From: Scolanthus callimorphus
Lineage: Eukaryota > Cnidaria > Anthozoa > Actiniaria > Edwardsiidae
DNA length: 64,000 bases
Direction: 5' to 3'
NCBI GenBank assembly: GCA_033964015.1
Contig: CM066918.1
Location: forward strand, 29,285,387 to 29,349,386
In this document: positions 11,024 to 22,230 of the stretch, one piece after another
Numbering within the stretch: the stretch's first letter is position 1
How the letters are laid out: every line of letters starts with the position of its first letter
Translations under genes and position numbers: made by a program
The notes under the pieces: generated by a model
The model's database searches: none
What the model was told of the DNA's origin: nothing
What the model saw: only the letters and a program-made list of their open reading frames with translations

Positions 11024-11060
11024 TTACAGGTTATGTTTGATAGCCCAAGCCATATAGCTG
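11024..11060 (-). CDS. CNBD2-like gene, terminal exon 8
   Basis: The acceptor gagatcag|cag is again a NAGNAG. The exon enters in the required phase and codes SYMAWAIKHNL followed by TAA at 11026-11024, with AATAAA 170 bases on. It is short, so the support rests on phase, stop and poly(A) signal together. Confidence 0.5.
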
Positions 11061-14000
11061 CTGATCTCAACATCGGAACTAGTATAGTGTGAGTGGAGTA
11101 GATGGATATTAGATAGTCATGATTGAATTGTTGAAAATAATATCTGGTTAATAGATTAACGGCATCATTAAGGCCGGTTTACACTTGCGATTTTTGTTGC
11201 ATATGTCGAGCGATTTTTCTCGCGCGAGTTGCAATTCAAACTCTCTAGTGTTAACGAGATGCAAATCCGGTGCGATTTCTAAGCTCTCTTTTCTTCAAAT
11301 CGCATCAAATTGCAAAGAATTTCGAACATGTTTGAAATCTCCGCGACATCGCTCGACAAAAATCACGGCAGATCGCGCCGAGTTGCACCTCCTAGATTTT
11401 GAGTTGACGGGCCTTTATATATATATATATACGACTATTCCTTCTAGTTAATATGGTTACAATGGAGGAAAATAAATATGAGCAATGATGACTTTTAAGG
11501 AAATAACAAGCCTAGGCGTAACTGAGTCGTCAGCGCGCGCTTGTAAAACAAGGCTTATTTCCTAAGACAGGGTACCCGCTCATAACGCAATTGACTAGGC
11601 TGATCCGGTGGATTTTGGAATCCAAGGTTCGAGTGTAAAATAATTGTTTATGTGTCGTGACTGCGTAGCTTCTTACCTTTTCGGTACAGGTTTGCCTGCC
11701 TCATGACGCTCATATTCTTGTACTTCATCGTCATTTTCTTCCCTCAGTTCTTGTAGCGCGGGAGGAGGGGTGCGGCTAACGCTACGCCTGGTGCTCCAGC
11801 CTGCAGGGCTGCTATTGACGCAGAAATAATAGAAACAACATTCAGATGAGATCACACGTGAGATTTAGTCGGTTATCTATTTCTTTTTGCTTGATTGTTG
11901 AACAAATTGAACTGCAATGGCGGACAAAAGTGTTGAGACACTTGCACCCATAACTCTTCAATTCTACTAAAACCCGAAATGGTTGAGTCCCCGTCCCCCA
12001 TTCAAAGTTGGTCATGTGTGGCAAAAGTTGTGCCGGGGTCCGGAGCTCAATTGAAACGGGGAGGGGGGGAGAGGTCTTTTGGACATAGGCGACCAATTTT
12101 ATGTGCGTGTCTCAACGACTTTTGTCCACCATTGTGGGTTAAAAGAACCAGAGAACTTTACTAAGGCAATGTCGAAAACAAACAGACAGGGAGACAGAAA
12201 GACTACGCAACTTTGGGCGTCGTTATAATCAAGATAGAACAACTAAAGTTATGACCTGAACGTCATGTAGAACATTTTCATGAAATAGATAAGTATGGCC
12301 TCGGGCACATTTTTTCCACTTTTTTGCGAACGTCCGTATATGGAGGAACTCTCGTGGCGTCCTCTCTTCTACTGAGTGAAATCGAAACTGTAAACAAATC
12401 GCTCGCTACCTAACATCGTGCAAAAAAATTCCTCCGATTTACGGACGTTCACTGAAAAATGGGCTTCTGACAGTCTACAGTTCTTTGCACTGACTAACCT
12501 CCTGTCATCCTCAAGAACGTTTTCCTCAGGGTTCGTCTCGTTAGCCGGTGAATACTCCTCGATGACTATAATGGGTGGCACAGTTGGCGAAGGTGTGTTC
12601 CTGCCGCTAGCTCTCCGCAGCTCCGCACGCTTCCTCCGCACGGATGACATCCATTTATTGGCAGCTATGGCCATACTCCACGGGCTTGGACCGAAGTGAA
12701 GCTTGGCATGCTCAGTCCTAGGCTCATCCATCACTCCAAACATGCTTTTCTCGAACCGTTTGAATCCTCCTGGCGATAGAGCTCTTTTCCCCGGGACGCC
12801 TGTGTTGATGACCTCTTTGACAATAAAATTACGAGTGGAGGACACGATTTTTTCTAAAGAAGGGCTAGGGGGTGTCTGGGGTAGGTCTTCTTCTTCTTCT
12901 TCTTGCGGTGAAGATAAAGAAATCCTTGAATCATTGGGATTTCTTTTCTTTTTAGGTTTAAAATCTGCGCTTTTTATTTTCCTTGTGGTTTTCTTTTCTT
13001 TTGGCCTACAAGAGGTGCTAGTGTTGGTCCTTGGGTTACCCCTGGCTTTAGCGACTTCTGTATTTTCTTGTGAATTGACTTTAACTTTTGAGTGGCATTT
13101 CATAGGCGGAGAATTTGGTGATCCAGGGCTGGTTTAGGGACTGTACGAAATCTACCAGGCGCGCTAGAAGGTTTTATTCGCTTCCGTTTTGGTTTTTCTG
13201 CGTCCCTGATGCGAGGAAGTCTGATGGGTGAAGGAGCGGGCGGCTCGGTGCGTCGTGGAGTAAAGCCTCCATCTAATGTGTCTACATTACGACGCAGTAA
13301 GAGGACAGCCTTGACAACCGCCGCGGCGTTGCTATGAAGAATGGCAGAGGAGCGCCGTCGAGAGCGAGGTGGAACAAATAACGGCTCCTCTTTTTTGGGT
13401 TCTCCAGGCTCTCTCTCCTGGAGGGAATAACCTGTAGATTGACGCCTGGAACACGAAAATGCTCAATTATTTATGTTACGATCACAGAGTATATCGGTTT
13501 AATTTTTCACCCTTCGAAAATGAGTGCGGAATTGAACCTCTGCTCGCCAAAAACAAAATGCAGTTTGAGCAGAAAAAATTTCCTCAATGGACGTGCACTG
13601 CATGTCGATAGTTGTGTTACATTTCATGAACCATGAGGCTTGTATGCGCGTGTTACATTCTGGTAGTTGTGGTTCACTCAAAAGGCATTTCTAAAGAAAA
13701 AGAACCCGCACTTAAAGCTGGAATCTATTCATGACCTCTTGCTGATCTATAGCTGCCCATTAGATCTCTCCAGCTTGAGCATAATGCTTTCCTATTTCAG
13801 ATCACGAGCCATTCATTTGAATAATCTTTCTTTGTTTGAGATGCTTCCATATTCATATATTCTTCGGTGCTAAGCAGAGAACAATAAAAATAGAAAGAAT
13901 ACTCATAGGAGTGCCACGTGATCTGAAATGGGAAAACATTAAGCCCTAGCTGAGGAGATCTATTCTACAATGGGTTTTACTTCATTTTCCACGCAAGGAT

Positions 14001-17000
14001 TCAGGACCTCACTCTCAAAGAGTCCTCGATATTCCACTAGCCAAATACACTCCTCCCCTCAAATTTCTAGCCTCGATACAGATCCTATCCCATCTCTCCC
14101 CCCACGAGATGCCAACTTTTCAATCACAACTTGTCTCGGAAATTCACTGGAGCAGCAAACATCTGATGCCCTGTCCCTCCTGGAGTTTTCGACTCCATAC
14201 CCTACTAGCTCTCGACAAATCCCCGACATCTTTTTTCGAGAGGTGCCAATGACGCCTAAATACAAAATTATTGTCGCCATAAAGTTTGGTCGCCATATTT
14301 TTCTCCCGAATTAATGCTTTGACATTTTTAAAAAGCGTACAGACTGGAAAGGAAAGTCGCCATTTGGCGACAATTTTAAATGCTTGCCTAAATCGTGTCG
14401 CCATTGTCGGCCATATGTTCGCAAAGTCGGGTCCTGATTCGGCTATTAGACTTACCTCATCGCATCTCCAAAGTCCACAGCCGTGCTGAGGGTGTCCGAC
14501 ACGGAGTCCTTGTCGACCATCACGTGCTGCTTGTCCGTGCCTTCCAGTAGCTCTAGGACTTTGCTGCGTTTGTAGCTCTGCCAGACATCACTGTCTCGAA
14601 TGAAGTGTTTTATCATCTCGTCCGCGTGGAAGTAGTGTTGATGATCCCTTAGGAGGTTTAGGATGTGCTCGTTGGTTTTTATTGCCCACCTGAAGGAGGA
14701 ATAACCCAATAATAAGACGACTCACTGCGTTTTGAACGGGGAAAAATTCCATGCTGGTGTTATGCCCCCATACCAGATCCCCGCGTTGGCTCTTGAGTTG
14801 TCTGCTTTTCGCGAAAGGGTAGGCACGCAGTGCGTACAGGAATATATTTGTATCATTCTTTCTCGTTTATTCTTTCTCCTTGAACTGTGCGCAGGCCAAC
14901 AAGGCCGTAGCTAGAAATGTTTGCCTGGGGGCAAGCCTTTGTCATCCTTTGTTTTTGCTGGGGGGCAAGCAGTTTTTTCCCCACATGTTGACACTTAAAA
15001 TTCTGCTTCGCTGGGGGGAACTGCCTGCCCCCCCCTACGGCACTGACTACCTGTTCACATATAAGGATTTTAGGCTGGAAAAAGTGATTTGGTTGCTAAA
15101 ACTCGGATTCAGTGTGTCTTGACAATAAACGGTTTTCATATCCAAAATGCCAAATCTTGCGTTACACCAAAGTGAGGTTGTCAACACTGAAGGGCTACTG
15201 CTGAAATAAACATGGCCGATTCTGATTGGCTGTGATTTTGTTACTCACTTGTTGACTAAGTAGCATGCGACAGGCCCTATACTGGTGACACTACAGAAAC
15301 ATGGCGAGTTAGACAGGAGGGTTGACTCGCCAAAGAATCCACCTGTAGGACAGAACAGAAAATATAGGCCACAAAAACAAAATGCGTCACATTTGGGTAA
15401 TACCTAACGTCACGGATGATTTGCCGCTCATAGCGTTGCGTGACACGGGGGGCTGACACAAGACACCTGGGGACGAGGCTAAAACTTTAACTGTCACTGT
15501 CATCCGAACATGTTCATCATGATCGTCATCAAACGTTAGCAGAAGAAGGCAAGGGGGAATGTATACTAGAAACAGTTCCCTTTACGGTTTTAAAATCCCA
15601 TATCAAACAATCCCCGCCGAAAATTGTCGAAGTGACAGAAGATCCTCTTTTGATAAGAATTTCGGCAAAAGTAGAAAGAAAACGGTGAAATTATGAATGA
15701 AAACGTGCGGGAATTACAGAGACTCGAGATCTCGATCTGTCCACCACTGATTTTAGCTTGGTAACCACGCTAAATAGACCACAGCTAGTCCACGCGACTC
15801 GACCCAGTCCTCCGAAATGCATTCAGCAAGAACGACAATGATTCATTGATATGCCATCACGGATGGGGGCTGTGATCACATTTGTAGCCTCGGTTGACAG
15901 TTTCCCGGGGAACCTTACCTTTCTCTATCTGTCCAAGTCGGACTAATTCCAACCGTCGCGCCTCTCCGATGTAAACTCTCCTGAAGTACTGACATCTCCC
16001 TGATGATCGAGAGCTAATCTGAGTCAGGCGAAATTTAACATGAATAGACCAAATCGGCTAACGGTGTTTACCACCCAATTCAGATTCCCTTCGGCTTGGA
16101 TGGTTACAATTGTCAAATTTATCTCACTCGACCGAGTGCATGAGTATATGTGCAGAACTAACATAAGTATCCACCCAAAGGAATCATCACAAGATCTGAA
16201 TAAGGTGGCACGAAGCCCATGGAAGGTGAAATGATTTCAGCCCGGCTAGCTGGGCCAGTTCAGGTCTATGTAAGCTCAAATTACAAAATTTCTATCGCAC
16301 AAAGTTGGTAAAAAAATTAAAGAAAAGACTCGTTTTTCCGCTGATCAAATATGACTTCTCCCTAAGTTTACATTTAAGTTAATGTCTTTGACTATAAGGA
16401 CTACAGTAAAAACCCGCGTATTAGAACCTGGGTTTTAAGAACCTGTTAGGCTAAAATTTTCATTTTAAGCCACAAAAGGACCTATTTAGGCTGAAATTTT
16501 AAGATAGGTTCTTATCAGTGGAGTTGCTGTGAGGTGTATAGGTAGACAGAGCGGAATGACCTGTTTAGATCACTAAATTTCAAATAATAAGGACAGGTTA
16601 ACTCAGATAAGCTTGATTTTTTGCATACAGACTCCTTGCCTGAATAACAACAAAATATCAAAAATGACTTTTTTCTAATGGATCCGTCTTTGAGATATTA
16701 GGCTTTCAACTTTGGTTTTTGTACCATTTTATGGGAGAATTAGTACTTTGATCAGGAATTCTGCAAACTTTGTTCAATCATATCTAAAATTCATATTCTT
16801 CAAATTTCTTGAAAATTTGGAATTAAGCTTTCGGTTATAGGAGCTCTTTGTATACGGAATCTTGAGCTTATATATTAAAATATGGCGAAGTTAGACATTT
16901 CATTTTTGGTCATTTCCGCTCTGTCGTATAGGTATGGAAACTGCTAAATTAAGATCATCATCTGATTACATTTAAAAGAAACTTGACATAACGTATTTTT

Positions 17001-19345
17001 CCTTTCAAGCTTAAAGTACTATGTTGAATGTCTATTGTGTTAACCATTCAAATAATTCCTTAAATTTATTTGTAATATATTTAAATGAAATTCATATGAA
17101 AATTTAAGAACCTAATTTAAGAACCTTGGTAGCCTAAATGTGCTTTAAGTACCATTTATATAAGAACCTGTTTAGGCTAAATTAAAAATCCAGGTTCTTA
17201 TACGCGGGTTTTTACTGTACTTGAGTACAAAATCTTGAACTTATATATTCATAAACTGCGAAAATTGAAACTGATAGAAAACCTCATTTCCGCTCTGTCG
17301 CATCGGTCGACATACCATTTTCACCCAGTTTCTAAGCGTAGCAGGTTAACATTTCTTCCAACTTATGTAGGTTCTATGTAGACAGTAGACAAAAACTAAC
17401 ATCTCTATATACCTTTTCCCACGAAGAAAATATGTTCCGGCAAGTCACTTTGGTCAATGATAACTTTCCCCGCGGGATATTCCTGAAAAATTACACAAAT
17501 CACATGTCTGACTGAGGTGAAAGCGACAAATCAAAACTCGCGCGTGCGTCAGTGGCCGTCACCAGAGGCTGCCCCCCGCAAGGTCACGAACCGGGGAGCC
17601 CTGGGTACGAGAATGATACAGAGCCGTTGAAAGAAAGAACTTTCTGCGCATGCCCCAACGTTCAAAATCAGCCAATCAGCGAAGGCGCGCACTTGACAGG
17701 ATTGAAGTCCAGGCAGGCGCGAACAGCCATACTTTTGTATTTGTAGTTAGTTATGAAGGTGTTTCGAACAGAGGAAGCGCGCGTCCCTTGTTCATAGATT
17801 TTTGCTATCTTGTCGATGAAAAAGTGATACACGAATTATCTTCATGCTGCTCTTCATTAAGAATCTCTAGTGGAGAGCAGCTGATCGCACCCAGTTGTTT
17901 CCCGCTCCCCTTTTTCTAAACATCGCTTTGGCTTGGGATTTTTCTGTTCCGCCAGTCAAATCATCTAAGCCAATCAGATCCTTGCCTTGTTTCGCCTTGT
18001 GCAGTCGACTGGCTTTCTGTCGCGACGAAAACCCAGTTGACTGCACGAGGAGAAACAAGGCAAGGATCTGATTGGCTTAGATGATTTGACTGGCGGAACA
18101 GAAAAAATAACAAATCAAATCATGCTTTGAAAATCCCCAGCGTGTAGTAATAATTTTGACTGTGGACTCCTCAATTTCAAAGAAGGGGATTTGCATACAG
18201 TGTACTGCCGTACATCATCGCGGACATTTGGCCTTTTTGCATTGGCGAAAGAGGAATCATAGTGCTCACTTCTTCTCTTTTTCTCTAGGAAAACTGAGCA
18301 AATCCCCTAATTTTTATATCCAAAAAGTTGATGCTCTAAAACAATAAGGTAATCTCATTATTGAGATTGATCACCCTAAACGTTTAGTACTCGAACGTAA
18401 ATTATTACAGTCGTTTAAGATATCTTCTGTAGATTATTTTGACATTTGTCTGGGGCATATGTTATAGCGGTCTTGCTACAAAATAGGATCCTTCGTTTCT
18501 ATAGCAACCGTAGCAAGTTTAAGCATTGGTAATTAAATTGCTAAATGCTTCTAAGACGATAATGTAAAATAAAATTCTCCCCTCTAATGGAAAAACAAAC
18601 AAGATAAAGCCACGAGAGTGACACATTAAAGTCAATTTTAGCCCCATACCTGTTTTGCCATCAGAGGCACCAAATTTGCTCTTTCCTCTGTCGGTAGCTT
18701 TCTCAGAATTTCCGAATTTTCGATAAAATGTTCGATCTCACGGACGTGACGATTTTGAACCATTTTGATCGCCTGGTGAAATTTCTCTCTGTCGATTCGT
18801 AAAAACTCACAGACTTCCATAGTTTTCATCGAGTCTGGAGGCGGTAAATCGAACTGAGGTCCGTCTGCGGAAACCAGTCCCAAATAATCGCCGGCCACAT
18901 GTGTATAATTGATCTCACAATCCACATTTTCCATAAATGGTTTCCCATTTTTCATATCTTCTCGGTCACGGATCTCACTTTGTTCTTCGTCATAGTCTAT
19001 TGAATATTTCGCCTCTACTGACCCATTCAAGATGTAATAACACGAAAGCAATTTCTCGTTGCGTTTTTTGGTAACTGTTTTTCCTGAATCGACTTTTTCG
19101 TACGTTATCACATAGGCCAGAGCGTCCTTGATGTACTGAAGTCCTTTGTGAATATCCTTCAGTCCGGTCACTACGGATTTGAGTTTGTTAAGCTCAGTCA
19201 TACTCCGGTGAGTTTTGATAGTTCCCTTGAGAATATCAAGAATTTCTTCTGTGAGAACAATTCCAGCTTGAGCTTTGAACAAACGCTTGTTGAAAACTGG
19301 CGGCGGTTGAAAACTATTCGTTCTGCTCATTTTGCTCACAGTCAT
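11024..19345 (-). CDS. Protein with two cyclic-nucleotide-binding-like domains (CNBD2-like), eight exons
   Basis: Exons by position: 19345-18650, 17482-17413, 15999-15919, 15452-15404, 14689-14456, 13445-12499, 11811-11677 and 11060-11024. All junctions are GT-AG and agree in phase. The exons sum to 2249 nt; adding one base missing in exon 6 gives exactly 750 codons. The N-terminal helix and CNB domain A (residues about 60-195) include YEKVDSGKTVTKK and CYYILNGSVEAKY, a pattern close to CNBD2. Domain B (about 203-300) includes EYPAGKVIIDQ and HIFFVGKGRC. Neither has the Arg-containing phosphate-binding cassette, so cAMP/cGMP binding is doubtful. The C-terminal ~370 residues are basic, Ser/Pro-rich and probably disordered. 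Start codons at 19378, 19345 or 19330 are all possible; I chose 19345. Function is unknown; a signalling or sperm/ciliary role as for CNBD2 is only inference. Confidence 0.7.
11170..11417. mobile_element. AAGGCCGGT-family MITE (copy 1)
   Basis: It begins aggccggtttacacttgcga and ends gacgggcctt. Inside is gcgatttttctcgcgcgagt. Two inverted copies lie at 30655-31068. It is followed by a short (TA)n. Confidence 0.65.
11677..11811 (-). CDS. CNBD2-like gene, exon 7
   Basis: The acceptor is a tandem NAGNAG (aatag|cag) at 11811 and the donor CCGAAAAG|gtaaga is at 11677. It codes an acidic segment ELREENDDEVQEYERHEAGK and ends PVPKR. 135 nt, so it is frame-neutral if skipped. Confidence 0.65.
12499..13445 (-). 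CDS. CNBD2-like gene, exon 6, with a 1-base frameshift
   Basis: The acceptor ttcgtgttccag precedes 13445 and the donor CAGGAG|gttagt is at 12499. The first part reads ...GFTPRRTEPPAPSPIRLPRI... in one frame. From about 13133 the coding pattern moves to a second frame (SPGSPNSPPMKCHSKVKV...). The shift is at a three-T run on the plus strand; one more T would restore a single frame and the 750-codon total. The content is basic, Ser/Pro-rich with an acidic EEEEED tract. Confidence 0.7.
14456..14689 (-). CDS. CNBD2-like gene, exon 5
   Basis: The acceptor cctccttcag precedes 14689 and the donor GATGAG|gtaagt is at 14456. It codes WAIKTNEHILNLLRDHQHYF ... LSTAVDFGDAMR, a helical stretch whose family I do not recognise. 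Confidence 0.7.
15404..15452 (-). CDS. CNBD2-like gene, exon 4 (49 nt)
   Basis: The acceptor tcttgtgtcag precedes it and the donor GTTAG|gtatta is at 15404. It codes PRVTQRYERQIIRDVR. The short exon enters with two bases and leaves with two, exactly joining exons 3 and 5. Confidence 0.6.
15919..15999 (-). CDS. CNBD2-like gene, exon 3
   Basis: The acceptor gatcatcag precedes 15999 and the donor GAAAG|gtaagg is at 15919. It reads GRCQYFRRVYIGEARRLELV then RLGQIEK, continuing domain B. It is 81 nt long and phase-compatible on both sides. Confidence 0.7.
16404..17217. mobile_element. Tc1/mariner-type MITE, CAGTAAAAACCCGC family (814 bp)
   Basis: The termini CAGTAAAAACCCGCGTA and its complement are bordered by TA at 16402-16403 and 17218-17219, the TA target duplication of the Tc1/mariner superfamily. 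It has subterminal repeats of ttaagaacct and no transposase. It lies in intron 2 of the CNBD2-like gene. The family has a shorter member at 39905-40352. Confidence 0.75.
17413..17482 (-). CDS. CNBD2-like gene, exon 2
   Basis: The acceptor taatttttcag precedes 17482 and the donor GGAAAAG|gtatat is at 17413. It codes EYPAGKVIIDQSDLPEHIFF plus VGK, the first strands of CNB domain B, and is 70 nt long, phase 0 in and phase 1 out. Confidence 0.75.
17939..18107. repeat. Foldback repeat, GCCAATCAGATCCTTG family (copy 1)
   Basis: Arms of nearly 50 bp (ttctgttccgccagtcaaat ... aagccaatcagatccttgcc) are perfectly complementary. An inner stem gcagtcgactgg...cagttgactgc completes the hairpin. Relatives are at 45566-45728 and 55220-55385. 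It lies in intron 1 of the CNBD2-like gene. Confidence 0.75.
18650..19345 (-). CDS. CNBD2-like gene, exon 1 (CNB domain A)
   Basis: This exon codes 232 residues. The donor is AAACAG|gtatgg at 18650, phase 0. In domain A the cassette region reads AGDYLGLVSADGPQFDLPPP, without the usual PR.A motif. Domain B starts at IEHFIENSEILRKL. Confidence 0.75.
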
Positions 19346-19379
19346 TTTGTCATATTTACAAAAAAATATCGTATCCAAA

Positions 19380-20072
19380 ACAACTTTCGCCCCCTAAGCC
19401 GAACCCTAAGCCCTATAAAACAGAGCTCCGAGACTGCTTGAAGATATTATAAAACCATTTGAGTCCTTGTGCGCTATGTTGGTAGTCTAGCGACTCTAGT
19501 AAACAGTTACAGGTCCGACTGTATATATGCAAATCATGGTGAAACAGGTGTACTTATGCAGTGCTTGTGTAATTTAATATTCGGGCCATAATAAGATGCA
19601 TGGAAATAAAGTTAAACTTGCCTAAAGCCTCTAATGGAGACCCGCTGAGAAAGTTTTAATACACGAATATCCATTTATTGGACGAAGAATGAGAATTTCG
19701 AATTATTCTAGCAATGAAAATTTCCTAGTACTTCATTAGGGATTTTCTTAATGCGGTTGCGATTTTTGAACAACTGTTAAACCTTTCGTAATTAACCTAG
19801 AAACTGTCATGTGTTAATAGTTGTTTTGCTAGAGTTTGGGTGTTGTTAGTTTAGTATGTATTGGGAAATATAACGTTGTTCGTTAAATATTAGATCGTGG
19901 AATTCCAAATATTTTTTTAGCTTTGAAATAAAATGTTATTGATCCTCATTAAAAGATATTTAATTGGAAACTGACATACACCTCTAGAATTATATACATC
20001 TTCAAATCTTCAACTCAAAAGGTAATGGAACGGTACAGAAACCAGAGTAACTTTAGCCCGTGATATTTACTT
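19380..20072. other. Upstream region of the CNBD2-like gene
   Basis: The sequence immediately above the start (19380-19430) is richer in GC, with ccctaagcc repeated, and could hold the promoter. I see no TATA box that I can place with confidence. Confidence 0.4.
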
Positions 20073-20399
20073 ACGGTCACGGTCACGGTCACGGTCACGG
20101 TCACGGTCACGGTCACGGTCACGGTCACGGTCACGGTCACGGTCACGGTCACGGTCACGGTCACGGTCACGGTCACGGTCACGGTCACGGTCACGGTCAC
20201 GGTCACGGTCACGGTCACGGTCACGGTCACGGTCACGGTCACGGTCACGGTCACGGTCACGGTCACGGTCACGGTCACGGTCACGGTCACGGTCACGGTC
20301 ACGGTCACGGTCACGGTCACGGTCACGGTCACGGTCACGGTCACGGTCACGGTCACGGTCACGGTCACGGTCACGGTCACGGTCACGGTCACGGTCACG
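20073..20399. repeat. Hexamer satellite (ACGGTC)n, about 54 perfect copies
   Basis: The unit acggtc is repeated without a visible error for about 327 bp, then degenerates to 20430. Open frames through it (Gly-His and Thr-Val repeats) are artefacts. Each unit carries one CpG and one GGTCA. Confidence 0.95.
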
Positions 20400-20609
20400 A
20401 CACGACTATACGACTACAGTCACGGTCATGATCACTGCAGTAACAGCCACAGCAATATTCGTATTCTGGAAAAATTGTTTTAGTCAAATCACACTAGTAG
20501 GTCAATTTGTATAGCCAAAAACGTTTTCTGGTCTGGTCATTTGCCATGTTCTGGCTTTCAAATGCGACACTTTTCGCTATAATGTATATCCTACTTGTAG
20601 CTTAACCAA

Positions 20610-20890
20610 TCAGAACGCAGCATTGACAATAGACAACTAGTGTGATTTGACTAATTACCGATATCCTCACTAATGGAGAAATGGAAATTACACAACTCAG
20701 GTCCCGGATGTAGTTTTTTATGAGATGTACGAATGAATTATTTCCCAGTAAAATACTCATATAATAAATGTAGTTATTATATATACACGAGTGTTTTACT
20801 GGGAAATACACCACTCGTAGATCTTATACGAAGCTACATCCGGGACCTGAGTGACATATTTTCCATATCCTCACTAGTGAGGATATCGGT
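20610..20890. repeat. Foldback repeat with two paired blocks
   Basis: The segments ctcaggtcccggatgtag, atttcccagtaaaatact and gatatcctcacta each recur as complements in mirror order, centred near 20775. Confidence 0.7.
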
Positions 20891-22230
20891 CAAAACAAAA
20901 GTGCTTGGAAATCAATTTGGAATATTTTTTCTGGTTTGTCTATATAATAAAAAGAAAATTACACGGTTCCTTCGCGCCACCGTGTAATATCCTCTATTTA
21001 TCAGAGAAAGAAAAAGCTAATAAATAATTAACATTTTCGGGGCAAAGCTCCTTCTTCAATCAACTTTAATCTGTAGCTTTTCAAAAGAATTCTTACTGGA
21101 TACACATTGTAGTCAGTGTTTACCCACCATTTGAGAGGATTAATGAAATTCATCAGCTGAATGAATTTAAAAATAAAGTAGAAATAAAATAAATAAATGT
21201 AAGCATGTAGCAAAATTTATACGGCAATTAATTTTAGAATCGCTAGTATTCTTTTGTCGGTCCATATAAAAATCTAACGAATTGTTAAACGATCTGACGT
21301 AATGATATCGTGTCAAGCTGCTGCGGTTCGTAGAGCAATCAGTTTTGATCTGTAAGATCCTATTTGCATGGTAGATTGTGCAGCAAGCGGTTCCCTTGTG
21401 TTTTCAGGGAAAAGAAACCCAGAGACAGAGGAGAAAGCGGCGAGAAGTGAGCGAGTTTTTTGCCGCGCGGCCCAAAATTTCGTCCGAGTTTATCGTCCTG
21501 AACACTCCAATGGGGACGCTAAACTTGCTACGCGCACTACATGTGTACATGGACAGTTGGGCACACGAGGGACATGTTCTCAGAAAATAAGTTCCTCGCC
21601 CCCTTTCGCTGCTGGTTGGCAAAATGACAGGGACGCTTCTTCTTGGGAAAAATAATTTATTTCTTCCTCCCTGGCAAAATATTTAAAGTGTTCTGGCATA
21701 TTTAATCCATTTCTGGAACTACTTGCTATTTTGTGTGTTGTTTTTTTTCTGTGAAATGTTGACTCGTGCTTCGCTGCGGGAAAAATTATCTCATTTTCAG
21801 TGCTGGTAAATTTTTCTTTCTTCTCCTGGCAAAGCGGAACAGGTTATTTTTTCCTACATGCTTAGAAATGTCCAAATACGACATTTTAACGCATTTTACT
21901 CAAGGGCGGTCTGATAACACGAAGAAATCCAAAATTATGTTATCTTACATTTTACTTTTTTGTATTGTGGTTTTATGATCAATTAGTTATGCTGTGACGC
22001 TTTTTATGGAAAAGAAAATTGGATTAATCTGATATTAGGGGCCTGCCATTTTAAAATTTTAATTGTATGAATAAAGACCTATCATTAATATTACTATTAT
22101 TATAAAAGTTAAAACTTTTGAGGGGGTTGGGCTTTTTGGTCCGTGGAAGAATTTTTTATACCTCTGTTATGCGGTGAGAATTTTTTTTCCAATAAGATAG
22201 AAGGCTTTTTAATCACCATTTTGCTGTGTG
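20890..22230. other. Intergenic, no gene recognised
   Basis: The frame at 21368-21655 and its overlapping shadows have no domain or splice support. A T-run (22233-22246) and a C-run (22261-22277) follow. Nothing else can be supported. Confidence 0.5.

Noticed and set aside
12418..13137. Plus-strand frames opposite exon 6 of the CNBD2-like gene
   Set aside because: They are antisense shadows; the minus strand has the splice sites and phase agreement.
14059..14404. Minus-strand frames between exons 5 and 6 of the CNBD2-like gene
   Set aside because: They lie in the intron, have no suitable splice phases and no recognisable domain.
20015..20431. Open frames of alternating Gly-His (plus) or Thr-Val (minus), over 120 residues
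   Set aside because: They are produced solely by the perfect hexamer array; every frame is open there.
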